Source: an uncultured Clostridia bacterium
GTDB taxonomy: Bacteria; Bacillota; Clostridia; Christensenellales; Borkfalkiaceae
Assembly (NCBI GenBank): GCA_947174415.1
Contig: CAMWIW010000001.1
Span: forward strand, 1-64,000
DNA length: 64,000 bases
Direction: 5' to 3'
Positions 48,779 to 57,764 of the stretch are shown piece by piece. The notes beneath the pieces are model-generated. The model was not told the DNA's origin. It worked only from the letters and a program-made list of their open reading frames with translations, and ran no database searches. Position 1 is the first letter of the stretch; every line of letters starts with the position of its first letter. Made by a program: the position numbers and the translations under genes.

Positions 48779-50110
48779 TTATTTAGTAACTTGAATATTT
48801 ATAATATATTTTGCAATATCGTATATATCGCCTGCACCGAGAAAAAGAACCGTGTCGTCCTCATCGACGGCGCGAAGAAAATCTGTTATGTCTTCAATAT
48901 TATCACCGTAACGGGATTTTTTTACGCTGTGCGACAGAGTCAGCGCACTACCCTTATCGTCAAAGTATTCGCGCGCCGCAAACGTTCGATATATAAGCAA
49001 ATTGTTGATACCCGACAAAACCTTGACGAATTCCTGAAAAAGATTTTTTGTTCTTGAATATGTATGAGGCTGAAAAACAACGAAGAGCCTTCCGTCGTTT
49101 ATTTTTTTTACAGCGGTTAAAGTTGCGCTGATTTCGTCAGGATGATGCGCATAGTCTGCAATACAACGCGCGCCCCTGTATTTGCCTATATTTTCAAACC
49201 GCCTCTCCACACCCGTAAAGTCGGCAAGCCCCTCCTTTATCCTCGCAAACGGTATACCCGCGGAACGGGCAGCAGCCGTAGCAGCAAGAGCGTTTAATAC
49301 GTTATGTTTTCCGTAAACGCTTAATGTTATATTTCCTAATTTACCGTCTCCGTCAAATACGGTAAAGCTATAACGCCCCTTGGTGCAAACGATACGCTTG
49401 GCGCAAAAGCGGGCGTTCTTTTCATAACCAAATGTAATCCCCTCCACCTTTAAATCACCGTAAGGCACGATGGCTATTTCCGCACTGTCAGCGAAGTGGT
49501 TATACGCCGAACGCAAGTTAGCAACCGAGCCGTAACATTCGAGATGGTCGGGCGCACTGTTTAAAACGACGGCAATATCAGGCTTTAATAAAAGGAAGTT
49601 CTTTTTGTATTCGCAAGCCTCGGTAATAAAGAAATCTCTGCCGCTGTAAAAGCCGTTTAAAAAGGTCTTATCCCGCCCGCCTATATGCACGCCGAATTTA
49701 GCTCCCGCACACGCAAAAACGTGCGCGAGCATAGCCGTACACGTTGTTTTGCCGTGGCAGCCCGATACACCTATAACTTTTTTAAAATCGCGACTTATCT
49801 CATACAGAAGCTGCCCGCGCGAAAGAACGGTTTTATTCAGCTCGTGCGCCTCAATTAGCTGAATATCGTTTTCTTTTACTGCGTCGGTATAAACTACCAC
49901 GTCGTAATATTTTACACTGCCCTTGCTTTCCGCTATTTCTATTTTAGCGCCCATTTTAGACAGTTCTTCCGTATACACACCGGCGTAATTATCGCTACCG
50001 CCTACTTTTTTGCCGCAAGCCAGAATATATTTGGCAAGCCCGCTCATACTTACTCCGCCGATACCTATAAAATAGAAACTGTCGTAAAACTCCAAAAAAC
50101 TTTTCCGCAT
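48779..50110 (-). CDS. murC: UDP-N-acetylmuramate-L-alanine ligase
   Basis: FIGIGGVSMSGLAKYILACGKKVGGSDNY; GVSGCHGKTTCTAMLAHVF. Confidence 0.95.
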   Translation of the reverse strand: MRKSFLEFYDSFYFIGIGGVSMSGLAKYILACGKKVGGSDNYAGVYTEELSKMGAKIEIAESKGSVKYYDVVVYTDAVKENDIQLIEAHELNKTVLSRGQLLYEISRDFKKVIGVSGCHGKTTCTAMLAHVFACAGAKFGVHIGGRDKTFLNGFYSGRDFFITEACEYKKNFLLLKPDIAVVLNSAPDHLECYGSVANLRSAYNHFADSAEIAIVPYGDLKVEGITFGYEKNARFCAKRIVCTKGRYSFTVFDGDGKLGNITLSVYGKHNVLNALAATAAARSAGIPFARIKEGLADFTGVERRFENIGKYRGARCIADYAHHPDEISATLTAVKKINDGRLFVVFQPHTYSRTKNLFQEFVKVLSGINNLLIYRTFAAREYFDDKGSALTLSHSVKKSRYGDNIEDITDFLRAVDEDDTVLFLGAGDIYDIAKYIINIQVTK

Positions 50111-50194
50111 ATTAAATTTTATTAATTAATTTGGGTTATTAGCACGATTTTTGTAGTTTTTTTTAAAAAAATGGGAAAAATTTTTAAATAAGTA

Positions 50195-50223
50195 TTGAAT
50201 TTATTTATCTTTTATTGTACAAT
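50195..50223 (+). promoter_or_regulatory. spoVG promoter
   Basis: TTGAAT-17 nt-TACAAT. Confidence 0.55.
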
Positions 50224-50257
50224 GATTGCAATGAAAGTATTATCTGGTAGGTGAGTT

Positions 50258-50521
50258 ATGAAAATCACAGATGTACGAATCAGATTAGTTAACAAGGGGG
50301 ACAATAAACTTAAAGCAGTTGCTTCGATTACCATTGACCAATGCTTTGTCGTACACGATATTAAGATAATCGAATCCGCTGAAGGCGCGTTTATTGCGAT
50401 GCCCAGCAGAAAAACTAATGATGGCGATTATAAGGATATTGCACATCCACTTGACACCGCGACCCGAGATATTTTGAAAAAAGCAATCCTTACGGCTTAC
50501 TATGATGAACTTAAAAAATAG
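50258..50521 (+). CDS. spoVG: SpoVG family protein
   Basis: MKITDVRIRLVNKGDNKLKAVASITIDQCFVVHDIKIIESAEGAFIAMPSRKTNDGDYKDIAHPL. Confidence 0.97.
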   Translation: MKITDVRIRLVNKGDNKLKAVASITIDQCFVVHDIKIIESAEGAFIAMPSRKTNDGDYKDIAHPLDTATRDILKKAILTAYYDELKK

Positions 50522-50569
50522 GTCATATTTAGTTTTCCGTCAGTTAAATTAATACTGAATTTGTAAACG

Positions 50570-50601
50570 AAAAGGCGCACGACTTTAACCGTGCGCCTTT
50601 T
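50570..50601. terminator. Bidirectional terminator between spoVG and ftsZ
   Basis: AAAAGGCGCACG-actttaac-CGTGCGCCTTTT. Confidence 0.85.
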
Positions 50602-50619
50602 CGCTATTATTTTTATTTT

Positions 50620-51891
50620 TTAATTATCGCGTTTTTTGCCGAAATTTTTCAAAAGCTGTGCAAATTTTGGCACGTTCTTTTCGGGCTGACGCTCAATGTT
50701 TATTTCCTCGCTCTTCGGCTGAACGGGCTGTACCGGCTGAACGTATTGGACGGGACGTTCGGGCTGCAACGGTTGAAGCGGTTGCACAGGCTGAACGGGC
50801 TGTACAGGTTTATAGTAAGGCTCGCTAACCGTCATTCTCCTCATTCCGCCGCCGTAAAGTCCGTCTTCGTAATTAACGCTACCCGAAAATCTTGAAACGT
50901 CGTCATCACGCCTAGTCGTATCGTAACCGGGGAAGCCAGTCGCGATTACGGTAATTTCCACCTCGTCCTGAACGTTGGGGTCAATTCTTGCACCGAATAT
51001 AATGTTAGCGGAAGCGTCAACGACACTCTTAACAAGCTCTGCAGCGTCCGTAACTTCGTCGATAGTCAAATCCTTGCCGCCGACAACGTTTAAAATTACG
51101 CCGCGCGCTCCTTCGATAGTGGTTTCCAATAATGGACAGTTAACGGCAACGCGGACTGCCTCGATAATTCTGTTATCGCCCTTAGCCACACCGACGCCGA
51201 GGTGAGCAATGCCTTTATCTTTAAGGATAGTTTTAACGTCTGCAAAGTCAAGGTTAATGAGCGAAGGGTTAACGATAAGCTCGGTAAGACCCCTTATGCT
51301 CTGTTTCAAAATGTCGTCGGCAACGCGAAGTGCTTCGGTCATAGGCGTATTCTTCGCAACTACCGTCTTTATCTTGTCGTTGGGTATGACTATGAGCGTA
51401 TCTACGTACTTTTTGAGATTATCAAGCCCCTTTGCAGTATTCTCCATACGCTTTTTGCCTTCGAAACTGAAAGGTTCGGTAACGACTGCAATAGTCAAAA
51501 TTTTTAAATCTCTGGCGATCTTTGCAATGACGGGCGCAGCTCCCGTACCCGTACCGCCGCCCATACCTGCCGTAATAAACAGCAAGTCAGTGCCCTTTAT
51601 AGCGTCGGTTAAAAGCTCTTTGCTTTCCTCCGCCGCAGCTCTTCCGACTTCTGGGTCAGCACCTGCGCCAAGTCCTTTAGTGAGCGCGCTGCCTATCTGA
51701 ATTTTATTTTCGCAAGGAGAAAGCGTCAAAATCTGGCTGTCAGTATTAACAACGTAATATTCGGCGCTGTTAATGCCTGCGTCCAACATTCTGTTGACGG
51801 CATTGTTGCCTGCACCGCCTACTCCGATAACTTTGATTTTCGCTCTGCCCGTAATTCCGTTAGAGCCTATTCCGTGTAAATCGTTAAACAT
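50620..51891 (-). CDS. ftsZ: Cell division protein FtsZ
   Basis: VIGVGGAGNNAVNRM; FITAGMGGGTGTGAAPVIA; PVQP-repeat C-terminal linker. Confidence 0.97.
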   Translation of the reverse strand: MFNDLHGIGSNGITGRAKIKVIGVGGAGNNAVNRMLDAGINSAEYYVVNTDSQILTLSPCENKIQIGSALTKGLGAGADPEVGRAAAEESKELLTDAIKGTDLLFITAGMGGGTGTGAAPVIAKIARDLKILTIAVVTEPFSFEGKKRMENTAKGLDNLKKYVDTLIVIPNDKIKTVVAKNTPMTEALRVADDILKQSIRGLTELIVNPSLINLDFADVKTILKDKGIAHLGVGVAKGDNRIIEAVRVAVNCPLLETTIEGARGVILNVVGGKDLTIDEVTDAAELVKSVVDASANIIFGARIDPNVQDEVEITVIATGFPGYDTTRRDDDVSRFSGSVNYEDGLYGGGMRRMTVSEPYYKPVQPVQPVQPLQPLQPERPVQYVQPVQPVQPKSEEINIERQPEKNVPKFAQLLKNFGKKRDN

Positions 51892-51911
51892 ATTTAACCT
51901 CCGTTAAATGG

Positions 51912-53051
51912 TTAAGAATTATTCTCATCGTCCAAAGCCATATTTAAAAGGCTTAACATCGAAGAAAAATGCGGCTTGTCGTAATAAGGCACTTTCGGTG
52001 CAATCACGTCAACGCTTTTGACAAGTCTGCCCGCAAGATGCTCCGCAGTTCCTCTTACGACTTTTATGCCCTCGCCTGTAACGAGCAACGGCTTTCCGTC
52101 GATGTTTCTGCCCGAAAAACTCTGTCTGCACTCTTCAATCGTTTCGCAAATTCCGTCAAGACCTTCCCTTATAACGTCGCGAAGTTTTGCTGTGGAAAAT
52201 TTATAGGAAGTGCCTTCGTAAATACACTCTTCTATACTCGTAAGCTTTTCTTTTGCGTTGAGATTAACCGTAGAAAGAAAGGTTGAGGCAACCTCAAAAG
52301 GAATATCGAGTTCAGTCATAAGATAGAATGCGATATGTCCTATCCCAACGGAAAAGGATTCACTGTACAAAAGTCCGTTACCGCAAATGACGCTATACGT
52401 TGAAGATATGTATCCGAAATCGAATAATACCGCACATTCGTCGCGAAGCTCGGGCTCGACTAAATACATTGCCTCTGCGCAGTTAATGGGAATAAGATTG
52501 ACGGAAGTAATTTCCTTAAACCTGTTAAACGCCGCCGTAAGACACCCGATAAAGGATTTGTTGCATTGATAAAAACAGCATCTTCCCTGTAAACTGTCGC
52601 TGACTGCACCGACGGGGTCTATAACTTTACGCTTGTCCGATAAGACGTAATATAGACAACTGTGGCGAATTGTTTTCCACTTGTCGTCGTCGGCAGGAGT
52701 GCATAGCCCGATAAGCGTTCTGCAATCGTTCGCATTTATTTTCTTTGCCGACTGAAAACTGATAATTTTATCCACGTTAACGAGTTTTAAAAATTCACCC
52801 GGCACGCCGACGTAAAAGCTTTTAACACCGCCGCCGCCCGATAAGGTGCTTTTAACCAAATCGCTAACGACTGATATGAAGTTGCTAACGTCTAAAAGCT
52901 CTCCTTCGGCAAAGCCGTCGTAAGAGCCGGTGTACTTACTTTTAATAATAAAAGTACCGTTTACACCCCTCTCACCGATGACTGCGGTCATCTCGGCTGA
53001 ACGTATATCAAGTATTGCGACGCAGTTCGTGCGCATACGCATAAACCCCAT
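51912..53051 (-). CDS. ftsA: FtsA-like actin-family cell-division ATPase (divergent)
   Basis: Next to ftsZ; ECAVLFDFGYISSTYSVICGNGLLYSESFSVG phosphate-2-like and LLVTGEGIKVVRGTAEHL adenosine-like motifs. Confidence 0.8.
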   Translation of the reverse strand: MGFMRMRTNCVAILDIRSAEMTAVIGERGVNGTFIIKSKYTGSYDGFAEGELLDVSNFISVVSDLVKSTLSGGGGVKSFYVGVPGEFLKLVNVDKIISFQSAKKINANDCRTLIGLCTPADDDKWKTIRHSCLYYVLSDKRKVIDPVGAVSDSLQGRCCFYQCNKSFIGCLTAAFNRFKEITSVNLIPINCAEAMYLVEPELRDECAVLFDFGYISSTYSVICGNGLLYSESFSVGIGHIAFYLMTELDIPFEVASTFLSTVNLNAKEKLTSIEECIYEGTSYKFSTAKLRDVIREGLDGICETIEECRQSFSGRNIDGKPLLVTGEGIKVVRGTAEHLAGRLVKSVDVIAPKVPYYDKPHFSSMLSLLNMALDDENNS

Positions 53052-53055
53052 TATG

Positions 53056-53079
53056 TATTATATAATCTATTATATAATA
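53056..53079. repeat. Two tandem 12-bp AT-rich units in the ftsA promoter
   Basis: TATTATATAATC + TATTATATAATA. Confidence 0.6.
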
Positions 53080-53097
53080 GGGTAATGTAAAAGTCAA
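53069..53097 (-). promoter_or_regulatory. Promoter for ftsA-ftsZ
   Basis: Minus strand TTGACT-17 nt-TATAAT. Confidence 0.7.
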
Positions 53098-53107
53098 CAG
53101 AATAAAC

Positions 53108-53136
53108 AAAAAAAGCGGTGTAAAACCGCTTTTTTG
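53108..53136 (-). terminator. Terminator downstream of ftsQ
   Basis: AAAAAAGCGGT-gtaa-AACCGCTTTTTT. Confidence 0.8.
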
Positions 53137-53144
53137 AATACTGA

Positions 53145-53918
53145 TTATGCGTTGGCGTTATAAGTCGCTCTTATCTCGCCCGCGTCGTTGGCCATACAAT
53201 AAATTCTGCCTTTAAGCTTTTCCTCGGGCGTTCGCTTTGAAAATTCGCTGTACGCTCTTGCAATTTTCTCGGCTGTGTATTTAGGATAATCACGAATTTC
53301 GATTGAAAGTCCGCACCATAAACTGAAAATTATCTTATCGCTGTCCGTACTTATAGAAGTCTGCGACGTGTAAAGCGTAACCTTTTCCACCGTCGATCTC
53401 AGCGAGCCGAAGTTTTCACTGCTCTTGAACATAGCGCAAATAGTAGCAACCGTCTTTACGTCCTCTTCACCGTGAGTTCCTTCCAAAAGCAAATTCGGCG
53501 CGCCGTCGCAGAAATTTACGTTATTCTCGGAAATCCGCATAAGTTTGCCTTCGTCGTCGTAGGTCGTATAAACCTCGCCGTCAAATACCGCAAAAACCTC
53601 TCTTCTTTGCTGAACGGTAATATTTATCGTGCACGGATAGACTTTCTCGAAGCTTTCCAAAAAGTAATTGTCGTCAAGGCAAGTGGAAACGTCCTCTTCG
53701 CCGACCGAAGAAATAACCCTGCCGCGAACCTTATTGAGAACGGCTTGTTTTACTTTGAGTATTTCCGCGTCCAAATTTTCTTCACCGTTACCGTCAGGAT
53801 AACTTAATAACGTTACGTTTACGTTTCTTACGGCGTAAACAACGCAAGTACCCACGGCAATTGCCGCAGCCATAATTATTGCAATAATAAGTATGCCTAT
53901 TTTTCTTAAGTGTTTCAT
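53145..53918 (-). CDS. ftsQ: FtsQ/DivIB-type POTRA cell-division protein
   Basis: Single N-term TM, POTRA-like segment (RGRVISSVGEEDVSTCLDDNYFLESFEKVYPCTINITVQQRREVFAVFD), position between murA and ftsA. Confidence 0.8.
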   Translation of the reverse strand: MKHLRKIGILIIAIIMAAAIAVGTCVVYAVRNVNVTLLSYPDGNGEENLDAEILKVKQAVLNKVRGRVISSVGEEDVSTCLDDNYFLESFEKVYPCTINITVQQRREVFAVFDGEVYTTYDDEGKLMRISENNVNFCDGAPNLLLEGTHGEEDVKTVATICAMFKSSENFGSLRSTVEKVTLYTSQTSISTDSDKIIFSLWCGLSIEIRDYPKYTAEKIARAYSEFSKRTPEEKLKGRIYCMANDAGEIRATYNANA

Positions 53919-53922
53919 AAAG

Positions 53923-55179
53923 CTAAACAGACACTCTTACGATATCGCCGCCTATAGAGCGGAGTTTATATTCGAAAGAGCCGTATCCCCTGTCTATGTG
54001 GGAAATATCAAGAACTTCACTTCTGCCGTCTGCTGCAAGCCCCGCCGTAACCAACGCCGCACCTCCGCGCAAATCGTGGGCAACGACCGTAGCGCCGTTG
54101 AATTTTTCCACTCCGCGCACGAATGCGTTTCGGTTAATAACGGTTACGTCAGCTCCCATTTTTCTCAGTTCGGGAATGTATTTGAAACGGGTTTCAAATA
54201 AGTTCTCGGTTATAATCGACTGACCGTGGCAAATGCAGCAAAGCGCAGTCATTTGCGCCTGTAAGTCAGTAGGGAAGCCCGGGTAAGGCTGCGTTTCAAC
54301 GCTTTTGACAGAAATTGGCCGTCTATGATTTTCTAAGATTATTTTATCATTATTTACGTGAATTTTGCAACCGTTTTCCCTAAGTTTATGTAAAAGTGAG
54401 CTTATATTTTCGGCGCAGGCGTGGTTAAGCTCTACCTCACCTTTACACATTGCCGCAGCGATCAGAAAAGTGCCGGCTTCTATTCTGTCGGGAATGGGCA
54501 AATAATCGCAGCCGTGAAGGGCTTTTACCCCCTCGATTATTATTGTTCCTGTGCCTGCACCGCGCATTTTTGCGCCCATAGTATTCAATAACCGCTGTAA
54601 ATCCTCGATTTCGGGTTCTCTCGCGGCGTTCTTTATTACGGTAGTACCCTCCGCCTTTGCAGCGGCAAGCATAAGATTTTCAGTTGCGCCCACGCTGGGG
54701 CAGTCAAGCATAATTTCGTTGCCTTTGAGTTTTTCGCATTTGCATATTATGTAACCGTTTTCCTCCTCTATCTCAACGCCAAGGCGTTTCAATCCCGCAA
54801 GATGCAAATCAACGGGTCTTAACCCTATATCGCAACCGCCGGGATAGGCAATCTTTGCAGAATGAAAACGGGATATTACAGAACCGAGTAAAAAAACCGA
54901 AGAGCGCAACTCGTGCGCAAGCTCTCTCGGAATTTCATAGCAATCGGAAACAGACGCGTCCACTATCAGGTTGCCGTCTTCAAACACGACTTTACAGCCG
55001 AGCTTTGAAAGAATTTTTGCCATATTTTTAACGTCGGTTATATTAGGTGCTTTTAATATTTTTACTTTGTCGTCCGTCAGGACCGTTGCGGCAAGTATAG
55101 GCAGAACCGAGTTTTTTGCGGATTGAACTTCCACACTGCCGTATAGCTTGTTTCCTCCGTTTATTATGTATTTTTCCAT
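53923..55179 (-). CDS. murA: UDP-N-acetylglucosamine 1-carboxyvinyltransferase
   Basis: GGNKLYGSVEVQSAKNSVLPILAATVL; YPGGCDIGLRPVDLHLAGLKRLG. Confidence 0.95.
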   Translation of the reverse strand: MEKYIINGGNKLYGSVEVQSAKNSVLPILAATVLTDDKVKILKAPNITDVKNMAKILSKLGCKVVFEDGNLIVDASVSDCYEIPRELAHELRSSVFLLGSVISRFHSAKIAYPGGCDIGLRPVDLHLAGLKRLGVEIEEENGYIICKCEKLKGNEIMLDCPSVGATENLMLAAAKAEGTTVIKNAAREPEIEDLQRLLNTMGAKMRGAGTGTIIIEGVKALHGCDYLPIPDRIEAGTFLIAAAMCKGEVELNHACAENISSLLHKLRENGCKIHVNNDKIILENHRRPISVKSVETQPYPGFPTDLQAQMTALCCICHGQSIITENLFETRFKYIPELRKMGADVTVINRNAFVRGVEKFNGATVVAHDLRGGAALVTAGLAADGRSEVLDISHIDRGYGSFEYKLRSIGGDIVRVSV

Positions 55180-55201
55180 ATTGACTCCGAATAGTAAATA
55201 T

Positions 55202-55239
55202 AGGGTAACGGCAATATATACAATTCACCTCGTTACCCT
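55202..55239. promoter_or_regulatory. Inverted repeat between ftsW and murA
   Basis: AGGGTAACG-20 nt-CGTTACCCT, perfect 9-bp arms. Confidence 0.4.
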
Positions 55240-55258
55240 TACTTCATAATATGTTTTG

Positions 55259-56419
55259 CTACCCGCCGTTGTTAACTTTGGATATATTATAAAGAACTCC
55301 CATCGAAGCCATTGTAATAATCAGTGAAGTGTTACCGCTGCTTATTAGCGGCAAAGGCAAACCCGTAGGCGGTATCGTTCCGCTGACTACGAGCGCGTTT
55401 ATAGCAACCTGAATTCCGTAGACGAGTGTAAACCCCGCCGCGAGCAAAAATCCGAACCTGTCTTTACAGTTTTTCGCAATCTTAAAACCTCTGTATACGA
55501 TAAATCCGCAGACAATAAAGAAAATCAGCAGACCGAAAAAGCCGAGCTCTTCCCCCATTATCGCAAGAATGAAATCGCTTTCTGCGAAGGGCAAAAACCT
55601 GTATTTTTGCGTGGAGTTGAAAAGACCTTTTCCGAAAAGTCCGCCGTTACCCAAGGCGTACAGCGACTGAATAAGCTGATACCCTTCGTCCTTAGGGGAA
55701 GCCCAAGGGTCGATAAACGCACTGAGCCGCTGTAAACGGTAAGGCTCTAAAATTATGAGTACGGGCACGGCAATCACGAAAGGTATTAACAGTATCAGAA
55801 AAGTTTTTAAGTTAGTTCCGCTTAAAAAAACTATTCCGAGCATTAATAGTCCTACGCACATCGTTATGGACATGTTCGGCTCGATGATAATTAGGACGCA
55901 GAAAAGTATACCCACACCCAAAACGGGCAGAACGCCCTTGACCGTTTTTACCTTTTCGTAATTTTTGGCAAAATACGCTGCGGCAAAAAGCGCGAATGCG
56001 TATTTCGCTATTTCCGAAGGTTGAAGAGTTATTCCGCCGAAACCTATCCAACGGGTTGCGCCGTAGTTGGTTATTCCCACGCCGGGCACAAACACGAGCG
56101 CAAGCAAAATTACCGCTACGATAATTGCGGGAAATTTAAGCTTAATCAGCTTTTTATACGGCAAAAAACAAGTACCGACCATTGCCGCCAAACCGAGAAC
56201 TACGCCTATAAGCTGTTTCTTTACAAAATAAAGGCTGTCGTCGTACAGCACTTCCGCCGTATACGAGCTTGCCGAATAAATCATAAGGCAACCGAAGCAA
56301 GCCATAAACGCGACGCAAATTAAAAGCGGGACGTCGCCCGCTTTCGTAGTTTTTTTCGTCTTTTCGTTCGCCCTTATAAGCGGCGATATTTTTTTCTTTT
56401 CTGCCTTAGAAGGTTTCAT
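55259..56419 (-). CDS. ftsW: SEDS glycosyltransferase FtsW
   Basis: MIYSASSYTAEVLYDDSLYFVKKQLIGV; GYQLIQSLYALGNGGLFGKGLFNS; FAESDFILAIMGEELGFFG. Confidence 0.94.
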   Translation of the reverse strand: MKPSKAEKKKISPLIRANEKTKKTTKAGDVPLLICVAFMACFGCLMIYSASSYTAEVLYDDSLYFVKKQLIGVVLGLAAMVGTCFLPYKKLIKLKFPAIIVAVILLALVFVPGVGITNYGATRWIGFGGITLQPSEIAKYAFALFAAAYFAKNYEKVKTVKGVLPVLGVGILFCVLIIIEPNMSITMCVGLLMLGIVFLSGTNLKTFLILLIPFVIAVPVLIILEPYRLQRLSAFIDPWASPKDEGYQLIQSLYALGNGGLFGKGLFNSTQKYRFLPFAESDFILAIMGEELGFFGLLIFFIVCGFIVYRGFKIAKNCKDRFGFLLAAGFTLVYGIQVAINALVVSGTIPPTGLPLPLISSGNTSLIITMASMGVLYNISKVNNGG

Positions 56420-57758
56420 TTATTTTTTCCACTATCTCCCTGAAAGCGTCGCCGCGTTCTTCATAGTTCAGGAAGCTGTCAAAGCTGGAGCTCGCGGGGC
56501 TTAAAAGCACGCACTGTCCGGGTTTTGCGATAAACTGCGCAAGTTTTACAGCCGTGTTGAATTCTGAGCACAAAGAGAAACCGACGAAGCCCGCCTTTAT
56601 TGCGGCGTTGAGCATTTTGAACCTATTTTCGCCGTAAATAATGGCGTGAATTACGGGTGTTGAACCGAGCCCCTCGAACAAAGGCACGTAATCGTCCCCC
56701 TTATCCTTGCCACCCAAAAGAATTACAGTGGGATTAGCCATTGACTGCGCCGCTTTCAAGGATGCGTCCACGTTCGTTCCCTTGCTGTCGTCTACGTACG
56801 TTACGCCGTTGACTTCCCTCACTACTTGGATACGATGCTTTACTCCTTTGAAAGCGCAAATTGCCTGAGAGGTCGTTTTTTTGTCTAAACCTAAAATTCC
56901 CGCAACAGCAACCGAAGCAAGCGCGTTGTAGGCGTTATGTACTCCGTTTATCGTCAATTCGGTTACGTCAAAATATTTTTCACCGTTAAAATAGACGCTG
57001 CCGTTTTCGTAATACGCGCCGTTTACGCGGGTCTGCATAGAGAAATAAACTACTTTAGCCTTAGTCTTGTTTGCAAATTCTCTCACGATGGGGTCGTCGT
57101 AGTTTAACACGGCGTACTCGCTCTCTCTAAGGTTCTTTAAAATTTTCGATTTTAAAAATACGTAATTTTCCATATTGTAGTGTCGGTTGAGGTGGTCCTC
57201 CGTTACGTTCGTAACCACTGCAATATGGGGGCGCAAGCTCGAAAGAGTTTCGAGCTGAAACGAAGATATTTCGATTACGGCGTAGTCGTTAAACGTCAAA
57301 TCTTCCACTTCTTCTATAAGAGGATGTCCGTTGTTGCCGCAAGCTACGCTGTGTGCGCCCGTTGCGTTAAGCACTTCGTTAAGCATAGTAACGGTAGTCG
57401 TTTTGCCGTTAGTACCGGTTACCGCAACCGCAGTTGCTCTTAAAAACATTGCCGCAAGTTCTTCTTCGCCTATAATTGCCTTGCCCTGCTTTCTGAATGC
57501 TACGGGAAGGGCGTTGTCAATGGGGATACCCGGACTTAAAACGAGAATATCGCATTTCAAAGCGGCAGCCTCACAAGTATCGGCAGTTACTATGTGTGCG
57601 CCTATCCCCGAAAGCTCTGCCATCACGGCTTGTACCTTATCGCTTACTACGTCGTCGTATATATATACGTCCGCACCCCGTTCAAGCAAAAAGCGGGCAC
57701 TGCTTTCACCCGAAACCGACATACCCGCTACGAAAAACTTCTGACTTTTAAAATACAT
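56406..57758 (-). CDS. murD: UDP-N-acetylmuramoylalanine-D-glutamate ligase
   Basis: VLSPGIPIDNALP; VTGTNGKTTTVTMLNEVL; DDSKGTNVDASLKA. Confidence 0.95.
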   Translation of the reverse strand: MYFKSQKFFVAGMSVSGESSARFLLERGADVYIYDDVVSDKVQAVMAELSGIGAHIVTADTCEAAALKCDILVLSPGIPIDNALPVAFRKQGKAIIGEEELAAMFLRATAVAVTGTNGKTTTVTMLNEVLNATGAHSVACGNNGHPLIEEVEDLTFNDYAVIEISSFQLETLSSLRPHIAVVTNVTEDHLNRHYNMENYVFLKSKILKNLRESEYAVLNYDDPIVREFANKTKAKVVYFSMQTRVNGAYYENGSVYFNGEKYFDVTELTINGVHNAYNALASVAVAGILGLDKKTTSQAICAFKGVKHRIQVVREVNGVTYVDDSKGTNVDASLKAAQSMANPTVILLGGKDKGDDYVPLFEGLGSTPVIHAIIYGENRFKMLNAAIKAGFVGFSLCSEFNTAVKLAQFIAKPGQCVLLSPASSSFDSFLNYEERGDAFREIVEKINETF

Positions 57759-57764
57759 TTTACC

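Noticed and set aside
50716-50809. Repetitive DNA within ftsZ as a CRISPR-like array
   Set aside because: It is a coding low-complexity PVQP repeat; no spacers or constant repeat length.
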